From assembly GCF_900604945.1 (NCBI RefSeq), contig NZ_UWPB01000002.1:248001-312000 (forward strand): a stretch of DNA of 64,000 nucleotides, given 5' to 3'. Each line of letters begins with the position of its first letter. Position 1 is the stretch's first letter. This document shows, piece by piece, positions 44,085-52,993 of this stretch. This stretch comes from Ruminococcus sp. Marseille-P6503 (GTDB lineage Bacteria; Bacillota; Clostridia; Oscillospirales; Ruminococcaceae). The position numbers and the translations under genes are program-made. Under the pieces are notes generated by a model, which worked only from the letters and a program-made list of their open reading frames with translations, did no database searches and was not told the DNA's origin.

Positions 44085-46367
44085 ATGGCTTCATATTCAC
44101 AGCTTCTGAAATATACCGAGCCTGCCGACGACTGGAACAAGGCTCTGCCCGTAGGCAACGGCAGGATAGGCGGAATGATATTCTCCCAGCCCCTGTGCGA
44201 ACGGATTCAGCTCAACGAGGATTCCGTATGGTCCGGCGGCTTCAGAGAACGCAACAACCGCTCAGCCCTGCCTAATCTTCAAAAGGTAAGAGAGCTGCTT
44301 TTTGAGGAAAAAATAGCCGAGGCGGAAAGCATAGTATTGGACGCTTTCTGCGGAACTCCCGTAAATCAGCGTCACTATATGCCTCTGGGCGATCTGAATA
44401 TAATCCATTACAAGGACGATACGGCGGATTTCAAGTACCGCTGCCTTGATCTTGAAACAGCCGTATGCACCACGGAATACTCCATAAACGGCTGCGATTT
44501 TAAAAGAGAGAGCTTTGTTTCACAGCCCGATCAGGTAATGGTGATACATATGACCGCTTCAAAGCCGGACGGAATAAACGTGCGGCTGAAGCTGGACGGA
44601 CGCGACGACTATTTTGACGACAATTCCCCCGCCGGCGAAAACAGCCTGCTTTTCCGCGGCGGCTGCGGCTCGGAGGACGGAATAAATTTCGCCGCCTATC
44701 TTAAGATACTGAACAAGGGAGGAAAGGTATATCCCTACGGAAGCTTCCTTACCTGCGAGGGCTGCGGCGAAATAACCGTCCTGCTGGGGGTTCAGACCAG
44801 CTACCGCCACAGCGACTACAAGGGTCAGGCGGTTTACGACGTTGACCGCGCCGCGGAAAAATCCTACGACCTGCTGAAAGCGGAGCATATAAAGGATTAT
44901 CAGTCCTACTATAAGCGATGCGAAATTAACCTTGAGGACAACAGCGGCGGAGCAGCAGAGCTGCCTACCGACCAAAGGCTTGAAAGAGTCCGTGACGGCG
45001 GAAGCGACAACAAGCTTATGGAGCTTTATTTCAACTTCGGCCGCTATCTCATGCTGGCGGCAAGCCGCGAGGGCACACTGCCTATGAATCTTCAGGGAAT
45101 ATGGAATCAGGATATGTGGCCGGCGTGGGGCTGTAAATTTACTATAAATATAAACACCGAAATGAATTACTGGCCGGCGGAAGTATGCAATCTCAGCGAG
45201 CTTCACACCCCGCTGTTCGACCATATAGAAAAAATGCGCCCCAACGGCAGGGTCACCGCAAGGGAAATGTATGACTGCCGCGGCTTCGTATGTCACCACA
45301 ACACCGACATCTGGGGCGACACCGCGCCGCAGGACCTCTGGATGCCCGGAACTCAGTGGCCGATGGGCGCCGCATGGCTGTGCCTGCATATATGGGAGCA
45401 TTACAGGTTTACTCTCGACAAGGCTTTTCTTGAGGAAAAATATGAAACTCTGAGAGAGGCGGCGGAATTTTTCACCGATTTTCTCATTCCTGACAAAAAG
45501 GGACGGCTCGTTACCTGTCCGTCCGTTTCTCCGGAAAACTCGTATCTTACCGAAAGCGGCTCCCAAGGAGCGCTGTGTATCGGACCGTCAATGGACAGCC
45601 AGATAATCTATGAGCTTTTCACCGCCGTTATTGAAGCCTCCGAAATCCTCGGACGGGATAAGGCGTTTGCCGAAAAGCTTTGCTCGATGAGGGACAGACT
45701 TCCCAAGCCGGAGATAGGAAAATACGGACAGATCAAGGAATGGGCGGAGGATTATGACGAGGTTGAGCCGGGGCACAGGCATATTTCTCAGCTTTTCGCC
45801 CTGTATCCCGCGGACATAATATCCGTTAGAAGAACTCCCGAGCTTGCCGCCGCGGCAAGAGCCACGCTTGAAAGACGGCTTTCACACGGAGGCGGTCATA
45901 CCGGCTGGTCGAGAGCCTGGATAATAAATCACTGGGCAAGACTTTTCGACGGAGAAAAGCTGTATGAAAATATAACCGCGCTGCTCTCACATTCCACAAA
46001 TCCCAATATGTTCGATATGCATCCGCCCTTCCAGATAGACGGAAACTTCGGCGGAACGGCAGGAATATGCGAAGCGCTTTTACAGTCTGAGAACAGCGAG
46101 ATCATTCTGCTCCCCGCGCTTCCCAAGGCGTGGAAAAACGGCTCCTTCAGCGGACTGAGGGCAAGAGGCGGCTTCGAGGTGGCCTGCCGCTGGGAAAACG
46201 GCGCTGTGCTCTGCGCCCGTATACGTTCCCTCAAGGGCGGAAAATGCTCTTTGGTTACAGACAGAAAATACAGGATATACAGAGGGGAAAACGAGGTGTC
46301 CGCCGTATATTCAGACGGAGCCTACACCTTTGATACGGACGCCGGCGCGTTATACTGTGTAAAATAA
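44085..46367 (+). CDS. GH95 alpha-L-fucosidase/alpha-L-galactosidase
   Basis: The 760-residue protein starts with the GH95 signature [20 protein letters not shown], residues 16-35, and [14 protein letters not shown]. Its catalytic domain keeps the residues known from AfcA: Asn-X-Asn in [14 protein letters not shown] near residue 351, Glu in VSPENSYL near 483 and Asp in [10 protein letters not shown] near 651. It inverts configuration and removes alpha-L-fucose or alpha-L-galactose from side chains such as those on xyloglucan. No signal peptide is visible, so it probably works on imported oligosaccharides. It is followed by the GH26 gene after 62 bases. Confidence 0.92.
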   Translation: MASYSQLLKYTEPADDWNKALPVGNGRIGGMIFSQPLCERIQLNEDSVWSGGFRERNNRSALPNLQKVRELLFEEKIAEAESIVLDAFCGTPVNQRHYMPLGDLNIIHYKDDTADFKYRCLDLETAVCTTEYSINGCDFKRESFVSQPDQVMVIHMTASKPDGINVRLKLDGRDDYFDDNSPAGENSLLFRGGCGSEDGINFAAYLKILNKGGKVYPYGSFLTCEGCGEITVLLGVQTSYRHSDYKGQAVYDVDRAAEKSYDLLKAEHIKDYQSYYKRCEINLEDNSGGAAELPTDQRLERVRDGGSDNKLMELYFNFGRYLMLAASREGTLPMNLQGIWNQDMWPAWGCKFTININTEMNYWPAEVCNLSELHTPLFDHIEKMRPNGRVTAREMYDCRGFVCHHNTDIWGDTAPQDLWMPGTQWPMGAAWLCLHIWEHYRFTLDKAFLEEKYETLREAAEFFTDFLIPDKKGRLVTCPSVSPENSYLTESGSQGALCIGPSMDSQIIYELFTAVIEASEILGRDKAFAEKLCSMRDRLPKPEIGKYGQIKEWAEDYDEVEPGHRHISQLFALYPADIISVRRTPELAAAARATLERRLSHGGGHTGWSRAWIINHWARLFDGEKLYENITALLSHSTNPNMFDMHPPFQIDGNFGGTAGICEALLQSENSEIILLPALPKAWKNGSFSGLRARGGFEVACRWENGAVLCARIRSLKGGKCSLVTDRKYRIYRGENEVSAVYSDGAYTFDTDAGALYCVK

Positions 46368-46429
46368 CGGCGGCGCATAAATAAAAAGGAGAATATTGAA
46401 ACGGCTTAAAGAAAGGATGTTAATTTGCA

Positions 46430-48160
46430 ATGAAGCTTCAGCGAATAATTTCATTGACTCTGGCGGCTGGAATCGCCCTGCTCTCAACGGGCTGCGGACA
46501 GAAAATACAGGACAACGAAGCTCTTAAATCCGCGGTATCGCCACAGAAGCCGGAGCAATCCGCTCAGGACGATACGGACGACGCTTCCGGCGAGGCTGCC
46601 GCGGTATCGGAAAAAACCATAACCCCGAACGAAATACCTTATGTAAAATACAGCAAGACCTATCAGGCGGAAAGCGGAACGCTTACCGGCAAGGCAAAGG
46701 TCGGTTCGGCAAGGGACGGCTTTAAAGGCGAGGGCTATGTAACGGGGCTCTATACCGAGGAGGACAGCTGGGAGCTTACCTTTGAGCTGACCGACTCTCA
46801 GTATTACAATATAACCCTTGCGGTCGCTACAGGCAATCCCGTAAAGAACACCGTTACCGTAAACGGCGCTTCAATAGGCGAATTTCTTACCGCGGGCTCC
46901 GGAAAATTTGAAACCGTAACCTTTGAAAACATCTACATTGAAAAGGGCTACGCCAAAATCTCCGTACCGCCTGTCGCCGACAGAATAGATATAGACTACG
47001 TTAAGGTAACGGCAAGCGACGAGATAAGCAAGCTGGACCTCGGTCTGAAAAACGCTTCGCTTGTAAACAAAAACGCCGATTACAAAACCAGAGCGCTGTA
47101 TAAATACCTGTGCGACAACTTCGGGCGAAAGGTAATTCTCGGACAGCACGACTCCGTAGGCTCAGTCACCGAAACAAGCGCGATATACGAAGTAACGGGC
47201 AGATACCCCGCCATACGGTTCGGCGATCTCATGCCCTTTACGCAGGACAGCACCGTACTGGGCGAAAACGAAATAGAGCTTGCCGAAAGCTGGGCGGAAA
47301 GCGGCGGTATCGTCAGCTATATGTGGCACTGGACCGATCCTATGGGAAGCGGCGAATACTATTCCGACAAGACCGATTTTGACGTTGACAAGGCAGTCAC
47401 CAAGGAGGATATCGCCCTTAAATCCCTTGACGAGCTAACCGAGCTTCACGACGACGGAAAAATATCCGACGAGTGCCTTGCGATAATCGAGGATATCGAC
47501 AGAATCTCCGAAAAGCTCGGAGAGCTTCAGGACGCGGGCATACCCGTTCTGTGGCGTCCTCTGCACGAGGCTTCAAACGGCTATTTCTGGTGGGGAAAGG
47601 ACGCCGACTCTTATCTGTGGCTGTGGAAGCTGCTTTACGAACGGCAGACGAACTACCATGAGCTAAATAACCTTATCTGGGTATGGTCGGCTCAGAACGA
47701 AGCATGGTATGTAGGCGACGATTACTGCGACATACTCTCAGTCGATATCTACGATCAGGGTAATTATTCCGGTCAGATCAACCGTCTGCTTTTCCTCCAT
47801 AAGCTTTCTGGCAGTAAGCCGGCGGCGATAAGCGAGTGCGGAAACTTTCCGGCGATACAGAATATTGCCGATGAAAAGGCGGAATGGTCGTATATCGGAC
47901 AATGGGGAGGAAACTTCCTGCTCAGCGAAGACGGCAGTATAAACGAGGAATACAACACCAAGGAAAGCCTGATAGAAATATACAACAACAATCTTACCGT
48001 TACAAGGGACAAGCTGCCCGATTTCCAGAGCATGGCGGACAGGCTTAAGCAGGACGAGGAAAACGCTGAAATAGAAAACAGGAATACGGCTTCGTCGGAT
48101 AAAGACGGTGAGGACAGCGGCAAAGATACGGACGAATCACAAGACGATTCACCTTCATAA
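46430..48160 (+). CDS. GH26 beta-mannanase lipoprotein with CBM35-like domain
   Basis: The 576-residue enzyme has a signal peptide ending in LLSTGC (Cys 24), a linker, and an N-terminal beta-sandwich (about 75-185, YQAESGTLTGKAKVGSARDG) like CBM35. The GH26 domain starts near residue 215 (YLCDNFGRKVILGQHDSVGS), with the acid/base Glu in RPLHEASNGYFWWG near 379 and the nucleophile in ISECGNFP near 467. The C-terminal tail is acidic. It cuts beta-mannan outside the cell. The products could feed the epimerase at 17861 and the GH130 phosphorylase at 6383. It follows GH95 in one operon. Confidence 0.92.
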   Translation: MKLQRIISLTLAAGIALLSTGCGQKIQDNEALKSAVSPQKPEQSAQDDTDDASGEAAAVSEKTITPNEIPYVKYSKTYQAESGTLTGKAKVGSARDGFKGEGYVTGLYTEEDSWELTFELTDSQYYNITLAVATGNPVKNTVTVNGASIGEFLTAGSGKFETVTFENIYIEKGYAKISVPPVADRIDIDYVKVTASDEISKLDLGLKNASLVNKNADYKTRALYKYLCDNFGRKVILGQHDSVGSVTETSAIYEVTGRYPAIRFGDLMPFTQDSTVLGENEIELAESWAESGGIVSYMWHWTDPMGSGEYYSDKTDFDVDKAVTKEDIALKSLDELTELHDDGKISDECLAIIEDIDRISEKLGELQDAGIPVLWRPLHEASNGYFWWGKDADSYLWLWKLLYERQTNYHELNNLIWVWSAQNEAWYVGDDYCDILSVDIYDQGNYSGQINRLLFLHKLSGSKPAAISECGNFPAIQNIADEKAEWSYIGQWGGNFLLSEDGSINEEYNTKESLIEIYNNNLTVTRDKLPDFQSMADRLKQDEENAEIENRNTASSDKDGEDSGKDTDESQDDSPS

Positions 48161-48180
48161 GAGGCTCGGCTGAAATAACA

Positions 48181-48218
48181 GCGGGTCTGCTGATTTTGTA
48201 CAGCAGACCCGTTTTATA
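48181..48218 (+). terminator. Terminator after GH26
   Basis: The near-perfect stem CGGGTCTGCTG/CAGCAGACCCG is followed by TTTTATATTT. Confidence 0.85.
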
Positions 48219-48509
48219 TTTACAGTATAAACTGCGGCTAAGGACCGATTGACGGTTTCCGATCGCATTATTCCGCAGAGCGTAAACCTGCCGAATTTTT
48301 CTTAGCAAAAAACAGCGCTCACGTCATAGCCGTGTAAATATATCATAACAAAATCCAGACCGCCGTCCTGATCATTTGAGAAGCAAAGACTTTTCCGTAA
48401 TCCGGCGGCAATTAAGCGGGCGGTCGCAGACTCCCTTCACGATAATCGTAAGGGTATCCGCGGCAGCCCGCCTCTGAATTTATTTTGTTTCTGTAGTTCC
48501 AGCATATAT
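48219..48509. other. Intergenic region with nothing recognised
   Basis: I see no gene, promoter or repeat in these 291 bases between the GH26 terminator and the GH25 stop. Confidence 0.5.
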
Positions 48510-51113
48510 TCACTGCGGTATAATAAGCTTACCGGCTTTAAGCAGATTGAGCATCTGGGTATTCTGCGCGACCGTTCCCGTGTAATTTCCCACGCCGTTG
48601 GCTTCGGCTATTCTTTCCTGAAGCGAATAGCTGCTGGTTACTCCGATATCCGCCAGACCGTAATACAGCGAACCTCCCGTATAGGAAGTTTTTTTGTAAT
48701 ACATAACGCCGGAGGTAGCGACGGAAATATTGTCTGACTTGGCGGAAATATAATTCTTTATGCTGGTAGTTCTCGCCGCCCCTACTTTGAAACGGTATCT
48801 TGAGCCTTTGGAAAGCCCCGTTATCTTGCAGGAGGTAGCGCCGTATACGTCAATTTCCTTTTCATACTCGCCTGTGTCGTTGCTGTAAATATATATTCTG
48901 TAAAAATCCGTTCCGCTTACCGCGTTCCATTTCAAAGATATGCTGGTTTCCGTCTTGGAGGAAGCCTTAAGCCCGTCAGGCGTGTCAGGCTTGGTGTTTA
49001 TAGTATAAGCCGAAGTGGCTTTTCCTGCCTCTTCGCCGTAGACCGACTTAATCTTTATTTTATAGGAGGTGTTCCCTTTGAGATTTGAATACCTGTACTC
49101 GGTATCGGTTACTTCCGCAAGACGCGCATAGCTTCCGCTTGACGTATCGTAGCGGTATACATAATAGCTGGTCGCTCCGGGGACGGCGTTCCATCTGACT
49201 CTGACGCCGTTATCAACATAGCTTACAACGCTTATTCCCGTCGGAGCCTGATAAACCGGCTTCAGCAGCTTGCCCGCTTTAAGCAGATTGAGCATCTGCG
49301 TGTTCTGCGCCGGCGTTCCGGTATAGTTTCCTATTCCGTTGATAAGCGCAACGCCCTCGCGGTAGCTGTAATCCGCCGTTACTCCTATTTCTGCAAAGCC
49401 CTGTATCAGCGACGATCCCGTATAGGGAGTTTTCGCGTAATACTGCGCTCCCGAAGTCGCGACCGAAATATTATCCGACCTCTCAGAAAGATAATTCCTG
49501 ATGTCCGTTGTTCTTACGGCGGCAATTTTGAAGCGGTATCTCGAGCCTTGGGTGAGACCTGTGATCTTGCAGGTAGTCGCGTCATAAACGTCAAGCTTTT
49601 TCGTATAAGTATCCGTATCGTTGTTATACATATATATCCGGTAAAAGCTGGTTCCGCTCACCGCGCTCCATTTCAGGGTTATGCTCGTTTCCGTTTTGGA
49701 GGACGCCTTAAGCCCTGACGGAACGTTGGGCTTGGTGCTTATAGTATACGAGGCGCTTTCGCTTCCGAGCTTACCGCTGAACGAGGCTCTTACCTTTACC
49801 TTGTAATACGTATTTGCCGACAGTCCGGAGATCCTGTACTCATTGGTAGTCGCGGTGTACTGCTTTTTCAGGGCTCCGCTGGAATAATCGTAAATGTAAA
49901 CGTAATAGCCGGTAGCTCCGGAAACCTTGTCCCAGCCGATCCTTACCGCGTCTGAAACAGACCCTTTGACCTGAATATTCTTAGGCGCGTCCGACGGCTG
50001 AGCTGATGAACCTCCGCTTCCGTCGTCGTAAAGCACGTTCATATCCACATAGGCGCTTCCTACTCCGTTTACGCTTCCCGTTCCGGTATACTGCCACATA
50101 TTGAACTCGCCGGTATAATCCGTATTGGTGGTATAGTGCGCAAGCCAGATAGGATAGGTTTTTCCAAGCGCTTCGCCGTCTATCTGATATGTAAGCCATG
50201 ACATATTAGCGTAAATTCCGGCTTCGTAGCCCGCGTTTTCAATCGTTTGGGCAAACGCCCTGCAAAGCGCGGTTTTCTCCGATTTTGAAAGATTAGCGGC
50301 GTCAAGTCTTCCGACGTCGTAATCAACGCCCTCTATATCATAATAAACAGGCAGCTCAAGGTCGTAATTCTTGATATATTTCAGGACAAATTCCGCTTCC
50401 TCCTTAGCCTCGGCGGTATTTATCGCCTGAGTATAGAAGTAAACTCCGACGTCAAGTCCTGCCGCCTTTGCTCCCTTTATATATGTGGAGAAGTTATCGT
50501 CTAGTACGAGCCTGCCGTTTCCGTAGCCTCTGTATCCGACGCGGATGATCGCATACTCGATCCCCGCCGCCTTTACCTTGTTCCAGTCTATCGTCTGCTG
50601 ATAATACGAAACGTCTATACCGTAAATCTTTTCATGGTTTTTGAATCTCTGCTGATGCACAAGATTTGCCGAACCCCATACCGCTCTGGTTTTAGCCTGA
50701 TTATTAATAAATTTATGATACGAAGGATCGTTTTCCGAGCAGGGCGCCGTATCCCCCTCAAAAACGTAATCAGCAAGCTGACCGTCCGTATCGTTTACGG
50801 AGCCTTCCTCAAATACCGCTTCCTTATCTCCGGCTGACTCCGTATCCGAAGAATCCGCGTCTTGAGCCGGCTCTTCTCCGGAGCTGTCAGAAGAATCCCC
50901 GCTGTTTTCCGTGGCGTCGGAGGACATATCCGCGCTGTCATTGCCGTCATCATCAGACGGCAGGCTGTCTTCCGCCCCCGAGCTGTCTGTATAGAGGTTC
51001 AGATCGATCTGATTTACCGAGCTGTCCGTTTCCTCGGCAGACGCCGAAAACACAGGCTGAGCAAGCATTGCCGCCGCCAGTGCAAGCGTTATTGCCTTTT
51101 TTGAATAACTCAT
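48510..51113 (-). CDS. GH25 lysozyme with fibronectin-III and repeated C-terminal modules
   Basis: The 867-residue secreted muramidase has a signal peptide (1-26), an Asp/Ser-rich linker (27-115), then the GH25 barrel: YGIDVSYYQQTIDW near residue 165 and PVYYDIEG near 256 hold the catalytic Asp and Glu. Fibronectin-III-like domains follow (about 380-470, 470-555, 620-715, 715-800; for example KNIQVKGSVSDAVRIGWDKV). Two near-identical C-terminal modules (SLIQGFAEIGVTADYSYREG and SLYYGLADIGVTSSYSLQER, each ending LLKAGKL) may bind the wall; I recall such modules in other Ruminococcus hydrolases. It is monocistronic. Function is peptidoglycan remodelling or lysis of competitors. Confidence 0.9.
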   Translation of the reverse strand: MSYSKKAITLALAAAMLAQPVFSASAEETDSSVNQIDLNLYTDSSGAEDSLPSDDDGNDSADMSSDATENSGDSSDSSGEEPAQDADSSDTESAGDKEAVFEEGSVNDTDGQLADYVFEGDTAPCSENDPSYHKFINNQAKTRAVWGSANLVHQQRFKNHEKIYGIDVSYYQQTIDWNKVKAAGIEYAIIRVGYRGYGNGRLVLDDNFSTYIKGAKAAGLDVGVYFYTQAINTAEAKEEAEFVLKYIKNYDLELPVYYDIEGVDYDVGRLDAANLSKSEKTALCRAFAQTIENAGYEAGIYANMSWLTYQIDGEALGKTYPIWLAHYTTNTDYTGEFNMWQYTGTGSVNGVGSAYVDMNVLYDDGSGGSSAQPSDAPKNIQVKGSVSDAVRIGWDKVSGATGYYVYIYDYSSGALKKQYTATTNEYRISGLSANTYYKVKVRASFSGKLGSESASYTISTKPNVPSGLKASSKTETSITLKWSAVSGTSFYRIYMYNNDTDTYTKKLDVYDATTCKITGLTQGSRYRFKIAAVRTTDIRNYLSERSDNISVATSGAQYYAKTPYTGSSLIQGFAEIGVTADYSYREGVALINGIGNYTGTPAQNTQMLNLLKAGKLLKPVYQAPTGISVVSYVDNGVRVRWNAVPGATSYYVYRYDTSSGSYARLAEVTDTEYRYSNLKGNTSYKIKIKSVYGEEAGKATSAYTINTKPDTPDGLKASSKTETSISLKWNAVSGTDFYRIYIYSNDTGEYEKEIDVYGATSCKITGLSKGSRYRFKVGAARTTSIKNYISAKSDNISVATSGVMYYKKTSYTGGSLYYGLADIGVTSSYSLQERIAEANGVGNYTGTVAQNTQMLNLLKAGKLIIPQ

Positions 51114-51289
51114 TAAATTTAACCCGTTCCTTTCATTTCCCGCCGCCGGCGGGTCATCCGTTAAATATTCGTACCTAAGCGCAGCTTATTTCTGTTTGAA
51201 CACGCTCTGTTGTCTTTTCTCTTTCTCCGAATATTTATTATCTTCAAAATCACTCTCCGCCCTGTAAACGCGGAGACTTACACACAAAT

Positions 51290-51318
51290 ATTATACAGAA
51301 TAATCGTTATCATGTCAA
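51290..51318 (-). promoter_or_regulatory. Promoter of the GH25 lysozyme gene
   Basis: On the minus strand perfect TTGACA (51318-51313) and perfect TATAAT (51295-51290) have a 17-base spacer. The leader of about 170 bases includes a CCCGCC/GGCGGG hairpin near 51139-51153. Confidence 0.85.
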
Positions 51319-51343
51319 CAGTTTTCGTTTATTTACAATAAAA

Positions 51344-52690
51344 TCAGAAATTTTGTTCCATAATTTTCAATTTACTTTTTCTGAGCTGCAAAGCAGTAAA
51401 AATTACCGAAAGCGCCGTTGAAAACAGCCAGCCTACAGGCCATGACATCCATATGCCCTTTTCTCCGAAGGGACCGGAAAGAACAAACGCCAGAACGACC
51501 CTTATGATAAGATCGGAAAAGGTCGTTATCATGAAATACAGCATAGCGCCCTTTCCCCTGAGAACGCCGTCGCTCATTATTTTTATTCCAACGGCTATAT
51601 AAAAGGGCGAAACTATCCTCAGAAACTGAGAGCCTATAGCCAAAGCCTTATCTCCTCCGCTGTCGAGAAACAGACCGATAAACGTATCTGAAAACAGAAA
51701 ATAGCAGATTATAAACGGAACCGCCACTGCCGCGACCATTACAAGTCCCGCCTTATAGCCCGCCCTTATTCTTTCGGGCTTGTTTGCTCCGTAATTCTGA
51801 GCCGTAAAGCTGGACAGCCCGTTTGAGAGGGTAGAAAAGCTTGTAACGGCAAAGGTGTTGAGCTTAACGGCGGCGGAATATCCGGCAATGCAGGAGGAGC
51901 CGAAGCCGTTGACAAGAAACTGCACAAAAATATTTCCGACGGAAACAAAGCTCTGCTGTAAAATACTGGGAACTGCGTAAAGCGTGATCCTCCGCAGCAT
52001 TCCGGCGGAAAATTTGGCTGGACGCCTTTCTGTTTCTATCTGCCCCAGCTTTTTTCCCAGAGAGACGAGCGCAAGCACGCAGGCAACCCCCTGAGCGATA
52101 AAGGTCGCCCACGCGACGCCGCCTACTCCCCAGCCGAATACCGCTACGAAAACATAGTCCAGAACAACGTTTCCCACAGACGAGCCTATGAGAAAATACA
52201 GCGGAGTTTTAGTATCGCCCAGAGAGGTGAAGATTCCCGTGCAGATATTGTAAAGGAAAAGAAACGTCAGTCCGCCGATATATATTTTAAGATAAAGCGT
52301 GCCGTCCTTCATAACGTTTGCCGGCGTATTTATTATGCGCATAAGCGGTTTTGAAAATATCAGCCCTGCCGCCGTCATCACGACCGAAAGCGCGAATCCG
52401 GCAGCCAGAGTGGTAGACGCCGCTGTTTTTACGCTTTCAAAAGCCTTTGCCCCAAAATACTGTGAGATAACGACGCAGCAGCCTACGTTGCAGCCGACGG
52501 CCACCGCCATAAATATCATTGTTATCGGATAGGAAGCTCCTACGGCGGCAAGGGCGTCCTCCCCCGCGTATCTTCCGGCTATCGCGCTGTCAAAAATACT
52601 ATACATCTGCTGGAAGATCACGCTTATAAACATAGGCAGCGAAAATCTCCACAGCGCCGTCCACGGCCTGCCGACCGTCAGATCATTCAT
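51344..52690 (-). CDS. MATE-family efflux transporter
   Basis: The 448-residue protein has 12 predicted membrane segments and MATE signatures: LPMFISVIFQQMYSIFDSAI near residue 18 and CVVISQYFGAKAFESVKTAA near residue 71, with a duplicated half starting near residue 235. It exports drugs or metabolites by Na+ or H+ antiport. The start MNDLTVGRPW at 52690 has AAGAGG upstream; a longer frame to 52777 has no site. The promoter at 52780-52808 has a palindrome in its spacer that could be an operator. Confidence 0.92.
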   Translation of the reverse strand: MNDLTVGRPWTALWRFSLPMFISVIFQQMYSIFDSAIAGRYAGEDALAAVGASYPITMIFMAVAVGCNVGCCVVISQYFGAKAFESVKTAASTTLAAGFALSVVMTAAGLIFSKPLMRIINTPANVMKDGTLYLKIYIGGLTFLFLYNICTGIFTSLGDTKTPLYFLIGSSVGNVVLDYVFVAVFGWGVGGVAWATFIAQGVACVLALVSLGKKLGQIETERRPAKFSAGMLRRITLYAVPSILQQSFVSVGNIFVQFLVNGFGSSCIAGYSAAVKLNTFAVTSFSTLSNGLSSFTAQNYGANKPERIRAGYKAGLVMVAAVAVPFIICYFLFSDTFIGLFLDSGGDKALAIGSQFLRIVSPFYIAVGIKIMSDGVLRGKGAMLYFMITTFSDLIIRVVLAFVLSGPFGEKGIWMSWPVGWLFSTALSVIFTALQLRKSKLKIMEQNF

Positions 52691-52779
52691 AGCAAAAACC
52701 TCTTTTAACGCTGAAATATACCCGCCCGCAGGAACCGAAAAGCCGAAGGAGCAAGATCCCCGCGCGGCGCTTATCATAA

Positions 52780-52808
52780 ATTATATCACGGTTTCACCGT
52801 TTTGTAAA
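52780..52808 (-). promoter_or_regulatory. Promoter of the MATE gene with palindromic operator
   Basis: On the minus strand TTTACA (52808-52803) and perfect TATAAT (52785-52780) are 17 bases apart. The spacer contains ACGGTgaaACCGT, an inverted repeat likely bound by a repressor. Confidence 0.7.
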
Positions 52809-52880
52809 CCGCTTTCGGCTTCCGCCGCGTCCGCACACGGCTTACGCGCTGATATTTGCGAAATTTAAGCCGTCAGGCTA

Positions 52881-52909
52881 TTGAAATTACAAAGCCGGTA
52901 TGCTATACT
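52881..52909 (+). promoter_or_regulatory. Promoter of the YfhO-type gene
   Basis: TTGAAA (52881-52886) and TATACT (52904-52909) are 17 bases apart with the GTATGC extension that is also seen at 44006-44034. Confidence 0.75.
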
Positions 52910-52993
52910 TAATTGTGTATGTGACAAATTATGTACAAAGCCGCGAATAAAATATGGTGAAAGGAGAAATGCTCCGGTCTGCGGGGCAAGCTA

